Shown here: one piece after another, positions 28,411 to 36,952 of the stretch
How the letters are laid out: the number at the start of each line of letters is the position of its first letter
Position numbering within the stretch: the first letter of the stretch is position 1
DNA from: Pseudacidovorax sp. NFM-22
Lineage (GTDB): Bacteria; Pseudomonadota; Gammaproteobacteria; Burkholderiales; Burkholderiaceae_C
DNA length: 64,000 bases
Direction: 5' to 3'
NCBI RefSeq assembly: GCF_021401245.1
Contig: NZ_JACBFY010000007.1
Location: forward strand, 1-64,000
The notes under the pieces: model-generated
What the model was told of the DNA's origin: nothing
Databases searched by the model: none
Seen by the model: the letters and a program-made list of their open reading frames with translations, nothing else
Translations under genes and position numbers: made by a program

Positions 28411-28429
28411 GGCAGGGTTCAACCCTGCC
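28411..28429. repeat. 19-base palindrome downstream of parB
   Basis: GGCAGGGTT-C-AACCCTGCC is a perfect 9+1+9 palindrome. It has an odd-numbered centre like the parS candidates, but only its GGTTCAACC centre resembles them. It could be a further ParB or Rep related site, or a hairpin. Confidence 0.45.
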
Positions 28430-28555
28430 GATGTCACTTGCTCTCGGCCATGCGCCGCATAGGTACGCCTTCCTCTGATTGAGCACCCGCCGCAATTCGT
28501 AGCCGGGATGGGCTTGTACTCGGAAGGGGGGAATCCTGAGATCCTGTTGATCTGC

Positions 28556-28600
28556 AGGGCAGGGCAGGGCAGGGCAGGGCAGGGCAGGGCAGGGCAGGGC
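28556..28600 (+). repeat. AGGGC tandem repeat (nine copies), G-quadruplex-like
   Basis: Nine perfect tandem copies of AGGGC, preceded by GC and followed by a partial copy. The plus strand therefore has nine GGG runs spaced by two bases. The same unit appears as GGGCAGGGCAGGGCAGGGGG at 27767-27786 in parB. It would allow G-quadruplex folding and easy change in copy number. Confidence 0.75.
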
Positions 28601-29013
28601 AGGCGTGCCGATCAGGAGCCCGGCATTCCAGTGACCTCGGAGGCGGGCCGCGCCGACTTCGCCACGGCGAGACGTGGATGCGCCGGGGCAGGATCGCTCC
28701 ATCGATTCGGGCCTGTCCAAGGCGCCAAGGAACGAATGACCATCCGCGCCCCGCTCCAGCCGCGGACCCGTGGCTCTGCTGCTTCCAGGAGGCCGCTCGC
28801 GCGCTCAGCGTGCCCCTGTTACACCGACCGATGGTTCGCCACTCCCAGACGCCGTCTGGTGGGGGCGCGCTCGACTGCCCATATCCAATGCAAAAAGTCC
28901 TTGTCGATCAACCAGTTGCCAAGGAATCAGAAGGTCTTCGGAGAAGAAGTCGGCGCTAAACCTCCAAAAAACCGTGTATTGGTAATAAACTCAGCGCGCC
29001 GACCAAGCTCCGG

Positions 29014-29035
29014 CTTCCGGTTCTACAACCGGAAG
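29014..29035. repeat. 9+4+9 inverted repeat upstream of recombinase gene
   Basis: CTTCCGGTT-CTAC-AACCGGAAG is a perfect inverted repeat 80 bases before the recombinase ATG. There is no T-run after it, so it is less likely a terminator than an operator or a protein-binding site. Confidence 0.45.
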
Positions 29036-29115
29036 AAGCTGAGTGACGTCCAAGGCAGCACGTGCGCTCCACGACGTCGGTCCCATGCCGCCCTCAGGCC
29101 ACCACCCTCCCACCC

Positions 29116-30981
29116 ATGACGCCCGCTCGCGCCTCCAAGGCTGCCCCCGTCTCCGCACCCGCTGCGAAGCCGCGGGCGCTGCATCGCGGCCATTTCGCCT
29201 TCATGCGCGCCGTCATCCAGGGCATCGATGCGCGGCAGGCATGGTCGCGCTACATGCAGGGCGAGGAAGACCGCGTCGACGAGCGGCTGATCCGCCGTGT
29301 CATCAACACCTACCGGGACGAGCTGGCGGCGGCGGCGCGCCGCCATGCGCGTCCGGGCACCGCCCGCCTGGTGCTCATGGACGCAAGCAGGCTCCCCGAC
29401 GCCAAACGGGTCCGTCCGACCCTGGAAGAGTTCGCGCTGGAACGCGGGCTCGAAGACTTCTCGCTGGAGGACCAGCTCGCCGCCTTCGAGGAAGCCTGGG
29501 GTGCCGAGACGGAGGACCGTCGTCAGCAGTCCAAGCGCCGGCGGCTGGTGGACCGCCAGCTGGAGGCGCTCTCGTGGCTGGAGGGGCTGGCCTCCCGCGC
29601 CCCCAGGGCCGACGACCCTGTGGAGGATTGGCTCGCGCCCGCCCTGGCTCAGCGCGTCGCGGCGGCGGGCATGCCCACGTTGCGCAGCGTGGCGGACCGC
29701 ATCCAGGCCGTCGGCGTGCGATGGTGGACGACCGTGCCGGCCGTCGGTCCCACCAAGGCGGCGCGCATCGTCGAGTGGCTGCGTGTCCATCAGCAGGAGA
29801 CGGGTCTGGCGCTGGGCCCCCACGCCTTCGCGCCGATCTCTCGCGTGGGTCGCGCCGCCTTGCAGCCCGTGGTGCCCCCTGCGACCGCGTTGCGTCCGCT
29901 CGAGAAGTTCGTGGTGCCCGAGCCGCTGCGCGGCAGGACCGGGCGCTTCCGCGCACCGCTGGCCCTCTGCCGGATCGCTGCGGCCGACGACCTGGAGGCA
30001 GTGGCCGTCTGGCTTCAGGGCCGTTGCCGCCGCACGGGCGGCGGCGAGGCTGCGGTGCCCGCCGAAGAGACGCGGCGTGCCTACCGCAAGGAAGCCGAGC
30101 GCCTGCTGCTGTGGGCAGTCCTGGCCCAAGGAAAAGCGCTGTCCTCGCTGGACAAGGAGGACTGCGCCGCATACGTCGCGTTCGTCCGCTCACCACCCCC
30201 GGAATGGTGCGGTCCGCGTCACCACGAGCGCTGGTCGCCCCTCTGGCGGCCGTTCGAAGGTCCCCTGCGCGGCGCCGCGCTGCAGCGTTGCATCGCCGTG
30301 TTGCGGGCGCTGTTCCGATTTCTGAACGACTCCGGCTATCTGACGCACGATCCATCCGGCGGGCTTCGGGGAGAGGGCGGGGGAGGGGCGTCCGACGCTT
30401 CCACGCCGAGCGCGGCCCAGCCCATGGCGCTGGATGTCCAGCAATCCTCCCTCAGGGTTCCGGCGACGCCGGGCCTGGTACGCGCCCGGCGCGTAGCAGC
30501 ATGGTTGCAGGAAACGGACGTCCAACCCGGCGCCCTGGCCCGCGCTCGCTGTGCGGATCTCGTTCCACCCGCGGCCGCCGACGCTGCTGACACACCGTGG
30601 CGACTGCGTGTGCAAGGGCAGCGGCGCGGCAGGCGCAGGGCGGCGCAACAGGATGCGATGCTGGCGGTGCCGGCCGCCCTGGTCGCGCAGCTGCAGTCGC
30701 TGCTGCGCACGATGGGCCGCCCGGCCGATCCGTGCGACGAAGTGAACGCGGAACTTCCCTTGATCTTTGATGTACGCGACGGCCGCGTCGTCGGGCTGAG
30801 CCGAGGAGGTGTCTACAAGGCCATCAAGCGGCTCCTGCACCACTGCAGCGTCGGCATGCCCGAGCCGCAGCGGCAGGCGCTGCAGGCCGCATCCCCCCAG
30901 CGCCTGCGCCAGCACCGGGTCCGTGCGCAGGCACCGTCAATGAATGCAGCGGACGCGGCCGCCGATCACTTGCGCGCCTGA
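29116..30981 (+). CDS. tyrosine-recombinase-like protein with DUF3701 N-terminus, catalytic residues absent
   Basis: The 621-residue protein has an N-terminal region (about residues 30-310) like the DUF3701/Phage_integr_3 domain (HRGHFAFMRAVIQGIDARQAWSRYM, IQAVGVRWWTTVPAVGPTKAARIVEWL). A core-binding domain and a tyrosine-recombinase fold follow. Key residues are missing. The first Arg motif reads TDVQPGALARA where TGLRxSEL is expected. The HxLRH box is QRLRQ. The chain ends soon after, with no nucleophile tyrosine. The 3' end overlaps the convergent DUF4142 gene by 16 bases, so the C-terminus may have been lost. A purine-rich REP-like run lies inside the gene at about 30366-30390. It may be a domesticated or decaying recombinase. 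Confidence 0.65.
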   Translation: MTPARASKAAPVSAPAAKPRALHRGHFAFMRAVIQGIDARQAWSRYMQGEEDRVDERLIRRVINTYRDELAAAARRHARPGTARLVLMDASRLPDAKRVRPTLEEFALERGLEDFSLEDQLAAFEEAWGAETEDRRQQSKRRRLVDRQLEALSWLEGLASRAPRADDPVEDWLAPALAQRVAAAGMPTLRSVADRIQAVGVRWWTTVPAVGPTKAARIVEWLRVHQQETGLALGPHAFAPISRVGRAALQPVVPPATALRPLEKFVVPEPLRGRTGRFRAPLALCRIAAADDLEAVAVWLQGRCRRTGGGEAAVPAEETRRAYRKEAERLLLWAVLAQGKALSSLDKEDCAAYVAFVRSPPPEWCGPRHHERWSPLWRPFEGPLRGAALQRCIAVLRALFRFLNDSGYLTHDPSGGLRGEGGGGASDASTPSAAQPMALDVQQSSLRVPATPGLVRARRVAAWLQETDVQPGALARARCADLVPPAAADAADTPWRLRVQGQRRGRRRAAQQDAMLAVPAALVAQLQSLLRTMGRPADPCDEVNAELPLIFDVRDGRVVGLSRGGVYKAIKRLLHHCSVGMPEPQRQALQAASPQRLRQHRVRAQAPSMNAADAAADHLRA

Positions 30982-31580
30982 GCGCCGTGCAGGCCCTCGG
31001 CATGCTGAAGGTGCTTCTGCACCACCGGCAGAGTCTTGGCGGCGTACGCACGCAGGTCGTTGTCGCCGGTCTCGCGCTCCACCCGCTGCAGCTTCTCGAC
31101 CGTCTGGCGATGGTCGGTCACGCCCACCATGCGGATGTACTGCTTGTCGAAGGCCTCGCCGCTCAACGCCTTGAGGCCCGTGGCGACGAGCTTGTGCTTG
31201 GCGTCGGGCTCCGTCGGCAGCTCCACGTTCTTGCCGCGGGCGAGTTCCTGCAGCTCGGAAAGCGCCTTCTGATGGTCTTCCACCATCTGGCTGCCGAAGC
31301 GCTTCACCTCCTCGCTGCCGGCCTTCTCCTGCGCCAGGCGGCCGGTTTCGATCTCGGCCAGGTTGGCCTGGGCGAGGTCCCGCATCATGCGCTGGTCGGC
31401 GACTGCGACCCCGGGCGTCTTCTGGGCGGTGGCCCGCTGCGCGGGCGGCTGGGGCGCCGCGGGTGCGGTGGGCGAGGTCTGCGCCTGCTGGGCGGCGGCG
31501 TTGGGCAGCAGTGCGGGGCCGAGGGCGAGCGCGGCGGCAAAGCCCAGGACATGCAGACGGGTGGCTTGTTGGCGGTTCAT
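30966..31580 (-). CDS. DUF4142 secreted protein
   Basis: The 204-residue protein has a signal peptide (GFAAALALGPALLPNAAAQ), a Pro/Ala/Gln-rich linker of about 30 residues, and a DUF4142 domain starting at DQRMMRDLAQANLAEIETGRLAQEKAGSEEVKRFGSQMVEDH. The bundle has the expected four helices. Its function is not known; ferritin-like folds in this family may bind metal, but no clear ligand set is visible. AGGA precedes the ATG at 31580. It lies between two recombinase-like genes and beside the glucose dehydrogenase gene. Confidence 0.85.
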   Translation of the reverse strand: MNRQQATRLHVLGFAAALALGPALLPNAAAQQAQTSPTAPAAPQPPAQRATAQKTPGVAVADQRMMRDLAQANLAEIETGRLAQEKAGSEEVKRFGSQMVEDHQKALSELQELARGKNVELPTEPDAKHKLVATGLKALSGEAFDKQYIRMVGVTDHRQTVEKLQRVERETGDNDLRAYAAKTLPVVQKHLQHAEGLHGAQARK

Positions 31581-31717
31581 GAAGGTCCTTTTCTGAAAGA
31601 AGGGCGGCGCCGAAAAGCGCCGGCCTTCGTCCAGACTAGGCAGCCAGTCCGCCCTCTCCGTCGGACGATTCATGCCCCGGCGTGGGACCCCGGGGCCGGA
31701 CCGCCGACCCCTTTGAC

Positions 31718-34321
31718 TTACGGCGACCGCGTGGCGGCGGGCAGGGCGTAGGCGCGCACCGCATCGCCTGGCTTGGTGCCCGTCGAGCCGTGACCACCCG
31801 CGGCCACGAGCACGTACTGGCGGCCGTCCTCACCGGTGTAGCTCATCGGCGTGGCCTGGCCGCCCGCAGGCAGGCGGTCTTCCCACAGCTGGCGGCCGCT
31901 GCGCACGTCGTAGGCCCGCACATAGTTGTCCAGCGCGCCGGAATAGAAGGCCACGCCGCCCGCCGTCATCATCGGGCCGCCGATGCCGGGCACGCCCATG
32001 CGGAAGGGCAGGGGCAGAGGCGACAGGTCGCGCACCGTGCCGTTGCGGTGCTTCCAGGCCAGCTGGCCCGAGCGCAGGTCCACACCCGCCACATAGCCCC
32101 AGGGCGGCGCTTGGCAGGGCAGGCCGACGGGCGACATGAAGGGCTTCATGGAGGCCGCGAAGGGCGCACCGAAGTTCTCATTGAGCGCGGGCAGGGAGCC
32201 CTTGGGCGGCCCGCCGTCCTGGACCATCAGCGTGGTGTCGTCGGGCCGGCGCACCAGCCGCGACACGAAGGCCAGGTACGTCGGTGTGGTGAAGGCCCAG
32301 CCGTGCTGCGGATCGACCGCGATCCCGCCCCAGTTGAAGACGCCGAAGTTGCCCGGGTAGATGATCGATCCCTGCTCCGACGGCGGCGTGAAGCGGCCTT
32401 CGTAGCGCAGCCGATGGAAGGCGATGCGGCAGGCGAGCTGGTCGAACATCGTCGCGCCCCACATGTCGCGCTCGGCCAGCGGCGGCGGCTCGAAGGAGAG
32501 GGCGGACTTGGGTTGCGTGGGCGCGGTGTGGTCGCCTTCGGCCGCGCCCTGCGGCGCGGGCCGTTCAGTCACGGGCAGCAGCGGCTGGCCGGTGCGCCGG
32601 TCGAGCACGAAGAGCTCGCCCTGCTTGGTCGGCTGCACCAGTGCCGGCACGCGCTGGCCGCCGATGTCCAGGTCGATCAGCGTGGGCTGCGAGGGCACGT
32701 CGTAGTCCCACAGGTCGTGGTGCACGGTCTGGAAGTGCCAGCGCACCCGGCCGGTCGCCAGGTCGAGGGCGACCACCGAGGACGAGTAGCGCTCCACCGC
32801 CTCGCTGCGCTTGCCGCCCCACTGGTCGGGCGGCTGGTTGCCCATGGGAACGTAGACCATGCCCAGGGCTTCGTCCACGGACGAGATCGACCAGCTGTTG
32901 GGCGAGTTGGGCGTGTAGGTGCGGCCCGGGGGCAGGGGTGCGGTGTCGTCCGGATTGCCCGAGTCCCAGTTCCAGACCAGGTCGCCGGTCTGGATGTCGA
33001 AGGCGCGTATGACGCCCGATTGCTCCTTGGTGGACGCGTTGTCCAGCACCGTGCCGCCCACGATGATGAGCCGTTCGGTCACCACCACGGGCGAGGTCGA
33101 GTAGTACGCCCCCGGCCGCACGTTGGGCATGTGGCGCCAGAGGTCGATCTGCCCGCTGCTGCGACCGAAGTCGGCGCACACGGCACCGTTCTCAGGGTTG
33201 AGCGCGATCACGCGGCCATCGGCGGTGGGCATGAAGAGCTTGGCGGGGCAGCTGGGCGCCGTGGGTCCCTGGCGCGCGGCCACCGGAAGGGGCTGGGTCG
33301 CGGGATGGCTGTCCTCCTGCTTCGAGTCTTCGCCGGTGGGGGCACTCATCGGGGCCGGGTTGGCCGCGGTGCCGGCGCCGGGACGTGCCGGCGCAGGTGC
33401 GGTGGCGGCCTCCGTTGCGGGTTGTGCCGCCGTCTCGATGGCGCTCTCTGCCACCGACGCGGCGTGGTACGAAAGGCCCCGGCAGGTCAGGTGCTGCAGC
33501 GCGAGGTCGCCCGCGATCTGAGGATCGAAGCGCCACAGCTGCTTGCCGCTCGTCGCGTCGAGGGCGATGACGGACTGGTGCGGCGTGCACAGGAAGAGCC
33601 GGTTGCCGATCTTCAAGGGCGTGACTTCGAAGGTGGTCTCTTCAGGATCGCCCGGCCGGCCGCGCAGGTCTCCGGTGTTGAACTCCCACGCCAGCTTCAG
33701 CTGGTCGACGTTGGCCGGCGTGATCTGCGACAGCGGTGAGTAGCGCTGGCCTTCGCCCGTCCGGCCGTAGGCATGCCATTCGCCGGGCGGGACGGCAGGG
33801 GAGGGCGGCTGCGCCGCCGCGGCCGCTGCGGCCTGCAGCTCGCCGTCGACCGCATGCGGCGCGCGGAACCAGGAGGCCACTGCCAGCGCGGCCGACGCCA
33901 CCAGCACCAGTCCGAGTGCCGCCCTGCCGCGACCCACCGCCGCGCTCGCGGGCGACGCCACGATCTTCGGCCGCAGCCCGCGTTCCAGCGGCCGGGGGCG
34001 TGCGATGTCGCGCGACAGCGCCCGGCGCATCCAGGGCAGCACCAGCCAGAGTCCGAGCACGAAGAGCACGTCCAGCCGCGCGGCCAGCGGCCACCAGTCG
34101 AGCCCCACCTCCCACAAGGCCCAGGCGGCCGAGCCGAGCAGCAGGGCGGCATACAGCCACAGCGCCGACGCGGCCCGCCGCATCAGCAGGATGCCGGTCA
34201 CGGCAAGCACCGCGCCGGCGATCAGGTAGTAGGCGCTGCCGCCCAGGGTGAGCAGCCAGACGCCGGCCGCAGCCAGCGCCAGGCCGAGCAGGAGGAAGAG
34301 GACGCCGGTGATGCGTGCCAT
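31718..34321 (-). CDS. gcd: membrane-bound PQQ-dependent glucose dehydrogenase
   Basis: The 867-residue enzyme starts with five membrane helices (residues 1-150) and continues with an eight-bladed PQQ propeller from about residue 175 (WHAYGRTGEGQRYSPLSQITPANVDQLKLAWEF). Conserved motifs include FLCTPHQSVIALDATSGKQLWRFDP and YTPNSPNSWSISSVDEALGMVYVPMGN. It oxidises aldoses to lactones in the periplasm and feeds ubiquinone. It is about 70 residues longer than E. coli Gcd because of a low-complexity Ala/Pro/Thr/Gln insert at about 290-357, just before the CPAKLFMPTADGR strand. PQQ synthesis genes are not in the window. Confidence 0.88.
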   Translation of the reverse strand: MARITGVLFLLLGLALAAAGVWLLTLGGSAYYLIAGAVLAVTGILLMRRAASALWLYAALLLGSAAWALWEVGLDWWPLAARLDVLFVLGLWLVLPWMRRALSRDIARPRPLERGLRPKIVASPASAAVGRGRAALGLVLVASAALAVASWFRAPHAVDGELQAAAAAAAQPPSPAVPPGEWHAYGRTGEGQRYSPLSQITPANVDQLKLAWEFNTGDLRGRPGDPEETTFEVTPLKIGNRLFLCTPHQSVIALDATSGKQLWRFDPQIAGDLALQHLTCRGLSYHAASVAESAIETAAQPATEAATAPAPARPGAGTAANPAPMSAPTGEDSKQEDSHPATQPLPVAARQGPTAPSCPAKLFMPTADGRVIALNPENGAVCADFGRSSGQIDLWRHMPNVRPGAYYSTSPVVVTERLIIVGGTVLDNASTKEQSGVIRAFDIQTGDLVWNWDSGNPDDTAPLPPGRTYTPNSPNSWSISSVDEALGMVYVPMGNQPPDQWGGKRSEAVERYSSSVVALDLATGRVRWHFQTVHHDLWDYDVPSQPTLIDLDIGGQRVPALVQPTKQGELFVLDRRTGQPLLPVTERPAPQGAAEGDHTAPTQPKSALSFEPPPLAERDMWGATMFDQLACRIAFHRLRYEGRFTPPSEQGSIIYPGNFGVFNWGGIAVDPQHGWAFTTPTYLAFVSRLVRRPDDTTLMVQDGGPPKGSLPALNENFGAPFAASMKPFMSPVGLPCQAPPWGYVAGVDLRSGQLAWKHRNGTVRDLSPLPLPFRMGVPGIGGPMMTAGGVAFYSGALDNYVRAYDVRSGRQLWEDRLPAGGQATPMSYTGEDGRQYVLVAAGGHGSTGTKPGDAVRAYALPAATRSP

Positions 34322-34589
34322 GGGAGCCTTTCGCGATGAGGCGCCGCATCCCGCGGCCCGGCGGGCACGCGTCGACGGCGCAGGAGGTACACGCCGACGA
34401 GGTTGCCGCCGACACGGCCGCTGCGCTGTCGGTCATCGCCCGGCCGGGCTGTCGTCATACGCGGGGAGCTGCGGCGCCCGCTCCCGGGCCAGGGCGCCTT
34501 CATGCGGCATGGCGATGCGGTCTGCGATCGGCTTCGACCCTTGGCATCGACACCATGGTTGCCCTGGCGTTGGGGCGCGCGCCTGCGCG

Positions 34590-35606
34590 TCACACCACGA
34601 CTTCGGGGTCCGGGAGCACGCGGTCGTACCGCTTCATTTCGCCCGGCTCCACGCCCATCCATCGCGCAACCATCTCGGGCCGGGTGCCGCGGCGCAACTG
34701 CCGCAGCGCGAAGGTGTGCCGCAGCCGGAACGAGCCGCCGGCGCCGCCGCGTCCTGCCACGCCGGCGGCTTCGAGCACCTTGCGTGCGCACTGGTACTGC
34801 GAATCGGCCAGCCACGGCTTGCCGGTGCGGGTGGAGGGGAACAGGAACTCGCCAGCGATGCGCGAGGCCGCGCGCACTTCCAGCCAATGGTGAAGCAACT
34901 CGGCCGCCCAGGGCGCGACCGGCGTCTCGCGGGCCCGGATCGTGCCGTTCGCGGGCACGCGCAGCTTCCAGGTGCGGGCCTTCGGTCCCACGCCATTCAT
35001 CACGGGGGACGCCAGGGTGAGCGCGCGCACGTCGCTGGGCGCCAGCCCGGCACCCAACTGGAGCGCGACGGAGGCGCGGTTGCGCACCTCCTGCCAGGGC
35101 AGGCTGGCGAGGGCGGCGAGGTCCTGGCCCGGGCGGGGCCGAGCGGCGGACAGGTGGGTCAGCAGCTGCCCGGCCTCCTGGGGCGTCAGCACCTCGGGTG
35201 GCGGGTCGGCCTGTTGCGATTCGGCATAGCGCACCTGGGGATTCGCGCGGACCCAGTCTGCAGGGGCGCGATTGGGACGGCGGCCGGTGCGGCTGGCATG
35301 GTGGGCCAGTACCCGCTCGATCAGCCGCATCAGCCGCAGGGCGTAGCGGGGCGAGAGGGACTGGTCCGACGCCTTGCGCCCATAACGCGCCGCCTGGAAG
35401 GCATGCAGGTCGCGCGGGTCGACGGTGTCCAGCCGGACGGCGGGGGACTGGCCGATGCACCAGGTGGCAAAGCTCTCCCACATCGCGCGGTAGACCTCGT
35501 GGGCCCCTGGCTTGCGCAGCACGCCGGCGCCCTGCTGGTCGGCAGCCCATGCCTCGAAGGCATGCTGGAAGTCCACGGAGATCGGGGGAAGGGACGTGTC
35601 GATCAT
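34590..35606 (-). CDS. tyrosine-recombinase-family protein, partly non-canonical active site
   Basis: The 338-residue protein has an N-terminal core-binding domain (about 1-150) and a catalytic-type domain. It keeps LRHTFALRQL with the second Arg and His, and a C-terminal tyrosine in EMKRYDRVLP. The first catalytic arginine position reads GAGLAPSDVRAL (Ala for Arg), and the HxLR histidine is Phe (FRLRH). It is therefore unlikely to be a normal recombinase. It may bind DNA without cutting. It is divergent from 35815 and has a 14-base inverted repeat 21 bases before its ATG. The role is unknown; genes like it often lie near chromid origins. Confidence 0.75.
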   Translation of the reverse strand: MIDTSLPPISVDFQHAFEAWAADQQGAGVLRKPGAHEVYRAMWESFATWCIGQSPAVRLDTVDPRDLHAFQAARYGRKASDQSLSPRYALRLMRLIERVLAHHASRTGRRPNRAPADWVRANPQVRYAESQQADPPPEVLTPQEAGQLLTHLSAARPRPGQDLAALASLPWQEVRNRASVALQLGAGLAPSDVRALTLASPVMNGVGPKARTWKLRVPANGTIRARETPVAPWAAELLHHWLEVRAASRIAGEFLFPSTRTGKPWLADSQYQCARKVLEAAGVAGRGGAGGSFRLRHTFALRQLRRGTRPEMVARWMGVEPGEMKRYDRVLPDPEVVV

Positions 35607-35626
35607 GGGAGGGGAGACGCCACAGA

Positions 35627-35703
35627 AAATAAGTTAACGGTCGAAGTGTCTCCTGGATTGGAGGCTGGCTTGATGTGGTGTTAGGTTTGCCGTTAACTTA
35701 TTT
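35627..35703. repeat. 14-base inverted repeat upstream of the recombinase-like gene
   Basis: AAATAAGTTAACGG (35627-35640) and CCGTTAACTTATTT (35690-35703) are perfect inverted copies, 49 bases apart. Each arm contains the palindrome GTTAAC. The pair stands out as AT-rich in a GC-rich surrounding. It could be the binding sites of the adjacent recombinase-like protein or its operator. Confidence 0.6.
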
Positions 35704-35814
35704 ATTGGGCACCCTGCCGGCTCCCCCACCGATGGCTGGCACGGCCCGTCAACGCCCGCTGACGTACAAACCTCCCCAATCCGGGACGATCACCCGCGGT
35801 AACCACCCGCATCC

Positions 35815-36369
35815 ATGTCCCAAGAAAACAACCCGCTGCCCATGACCCGGGCGCCTGACGGCATCGTCCGGGCCCACACATTGCCGCACAAAGGACTGGT
35901 CCGGCATGCCAGCCCCTTGTCACTGCTGGTACTGGGCGGGGTGCTGCTGCTGGGCGTATCGGGCCTCCTCGGTCATGCAGGAATGGACCGCGACACGTAC
36001 CGCAGCGACACGCCGTCCCACACCCTTGATGTCGAGATGCCCGTGGTGATCCGCACCGGCGACTTCTTCGAGACGCGGTTGCACGTCAAGGCCGGCGCGG
36101 ACATCGGCAAGCTCACCCTGGCGGTACCGGTCGGCCTGTGGCGGGAGATCACCGTCAACGCGATGGTCCCTCAGCCCGAGTCCGAAAGCGCAGACGGCGA
36201 GGCCTACACCTTCGACTTCGGCCCGCTTCGCGCCGGCAAGGAGATGCGCATCAAGATCGCGGCCCAGGTCAACCCGCGCCTGCATGGCGTCCTCGAAGGC
36301 GACCTCGAACTGCGCGATGGCGAACGTGTCCTGGTGCGTGCGCCGCGCCGACTGCGGGTGCTGCCCTGA
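35815..36369 (+). CDS. membrane-anchored protein of unknown function
   Basis: The 184-residue product has one hydrophobic segment at about 33-53 (PLSLLVLGGVLLLGVSGLLG) and then a soluble part predicted to be mainly beta-strands (DTPSHTLDVEMPVVIRTGDFFETRLHVKAGADIGKLTLAVPVG). I do not recognise a family. The soluble part probably faces the periplasm. Its stop overlaps the next start (TGATG), so it is translated together with a DUF421 protein and probably forms a complex with it. A second in-frame ATG lies at 35842. Confidence 0.7.
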   Translation: MSQENNPLPMTRAPDGIVRAHTLPHKGLVRHASPLSLLVLGGVLLLGVSGLLGHAGMDRDTYRSDTPSHTLDVEMPVVIRTGDFFETRLHVKAGADIGKLTLAVPVGLWREITVNAMVPQPESESADGEAYTFDFGPLRAGKEMRIKIAAQVNPRLHGVLEGDLELRDGERVLVRAPRRLRVLP

Positions 36370-36857
36370 TGGAAGTCGTCCTGCGCGCCACCGCCATGTT
36401 CGCGGTCGTATACCTGCTGGTGCGGGTCCTCGGCAAGCGCGAACTGGGACAGATGACCCCCTTCGAATTCATCGTCATGGTCGTGGTGGGCGACCTGATC
36501 CAGCAGGGCATCACGCAGAACGACTTCAGCCTGACCGGCGCCACGCTGGCGATCAGCACCTTCGCCTTCTGGGGTGTGGTGCTGAGCTGGGCCTCCTATC
36601 TGTCCCCCAAGGCCGAACGGCTTCTGGAGGGCGAGCCGCGAGTTCTCATCCAACATGGCCGCCTGCTGCAGCACAGCTTGCGCCGTGACCGCCTGACGCG
36701 CTCGGAGATCGAATCCGAGATGCGCCTGGCGGGCATCGCATCGATGCGCGAGGTGGCATGGGCCGTGCTTGAACCCAACGGCAAGATCAGCTTCATCAAG
36801 CGGGAGGAGGGCGCCGACGAGCCGTCGCGGCAGCAGAACGATCAAGCCGCGAGCTGA
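36369..36857 (+). CDS. DUF421/YetF-family membrane protein
   Basis: The 162-residue protein matches DUF421: three membrane helices, with the conserved VRVLGKRELGQMTPFEFIVMVVVGDLIQ between the first and second, followed by a cytoplasmic domain (LLEGEPRVLIQHGRLLQHSLRRDRLTRSEIESEMRLAGI). Members such as YetF and YcaP have a domain that resembles a small DNA or ligand-binding fold; their activity is unknown. It starts at ATG 36369, overlapping the preceding gene by one base. Confidence 0.85.
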   Translation: MEVVLRATAMFAVVYLLVRVLGKRELGQMTPFEFIVMVVVGDLIQQGITQNDFSLTGATLAISTFAFWGVVLSWASYLSPKAERLLEGEPRVLIQHGRLLQHSLRRDRLTRSEIESEMRLAGIASMREVAWAVLEPNGKISFIKREEGADEPSRQQNDQAAS

Positions 36858-36952
36858 GGGCCAATCCTTCGGTATGAGGCCGAGTTGTGCGAGCGTGCAC
36901 CCCTTGCGACCTGAGATGATCCGTTCGCCCCGACACCGTTTTTGCGCCCGAC

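Larger units (their letters stand above)
27941..29115. other. gene-poor stretch between parB and the recombinase gene
   Basis: I see no convincing gene in these 1.2 kb. It contains a hairpin GGAGGGTG-N6-CACCCTCC (27979-28000) without a T-run that could end the par transcript, a 19-base palindrome (28411-28429), the AGGGC tandem repeat (28556-28600) and a 9+4+9 inverted repeat (29014-29035). Open frames here are short and carry no recognisable domain. Confidence 0.55.

Noticed and set aside
28000..28550. Short open frames in the gene-poor stretch after parB
   Set aside because: They have no family match, poor codon structure and no ribosome sites; several run through repeats.
34322..34589. 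Gene in the gap between gcd and the recombinase-like gene
   Set aside because: Only short frames without domains or start signals; nothing supportable was seen.
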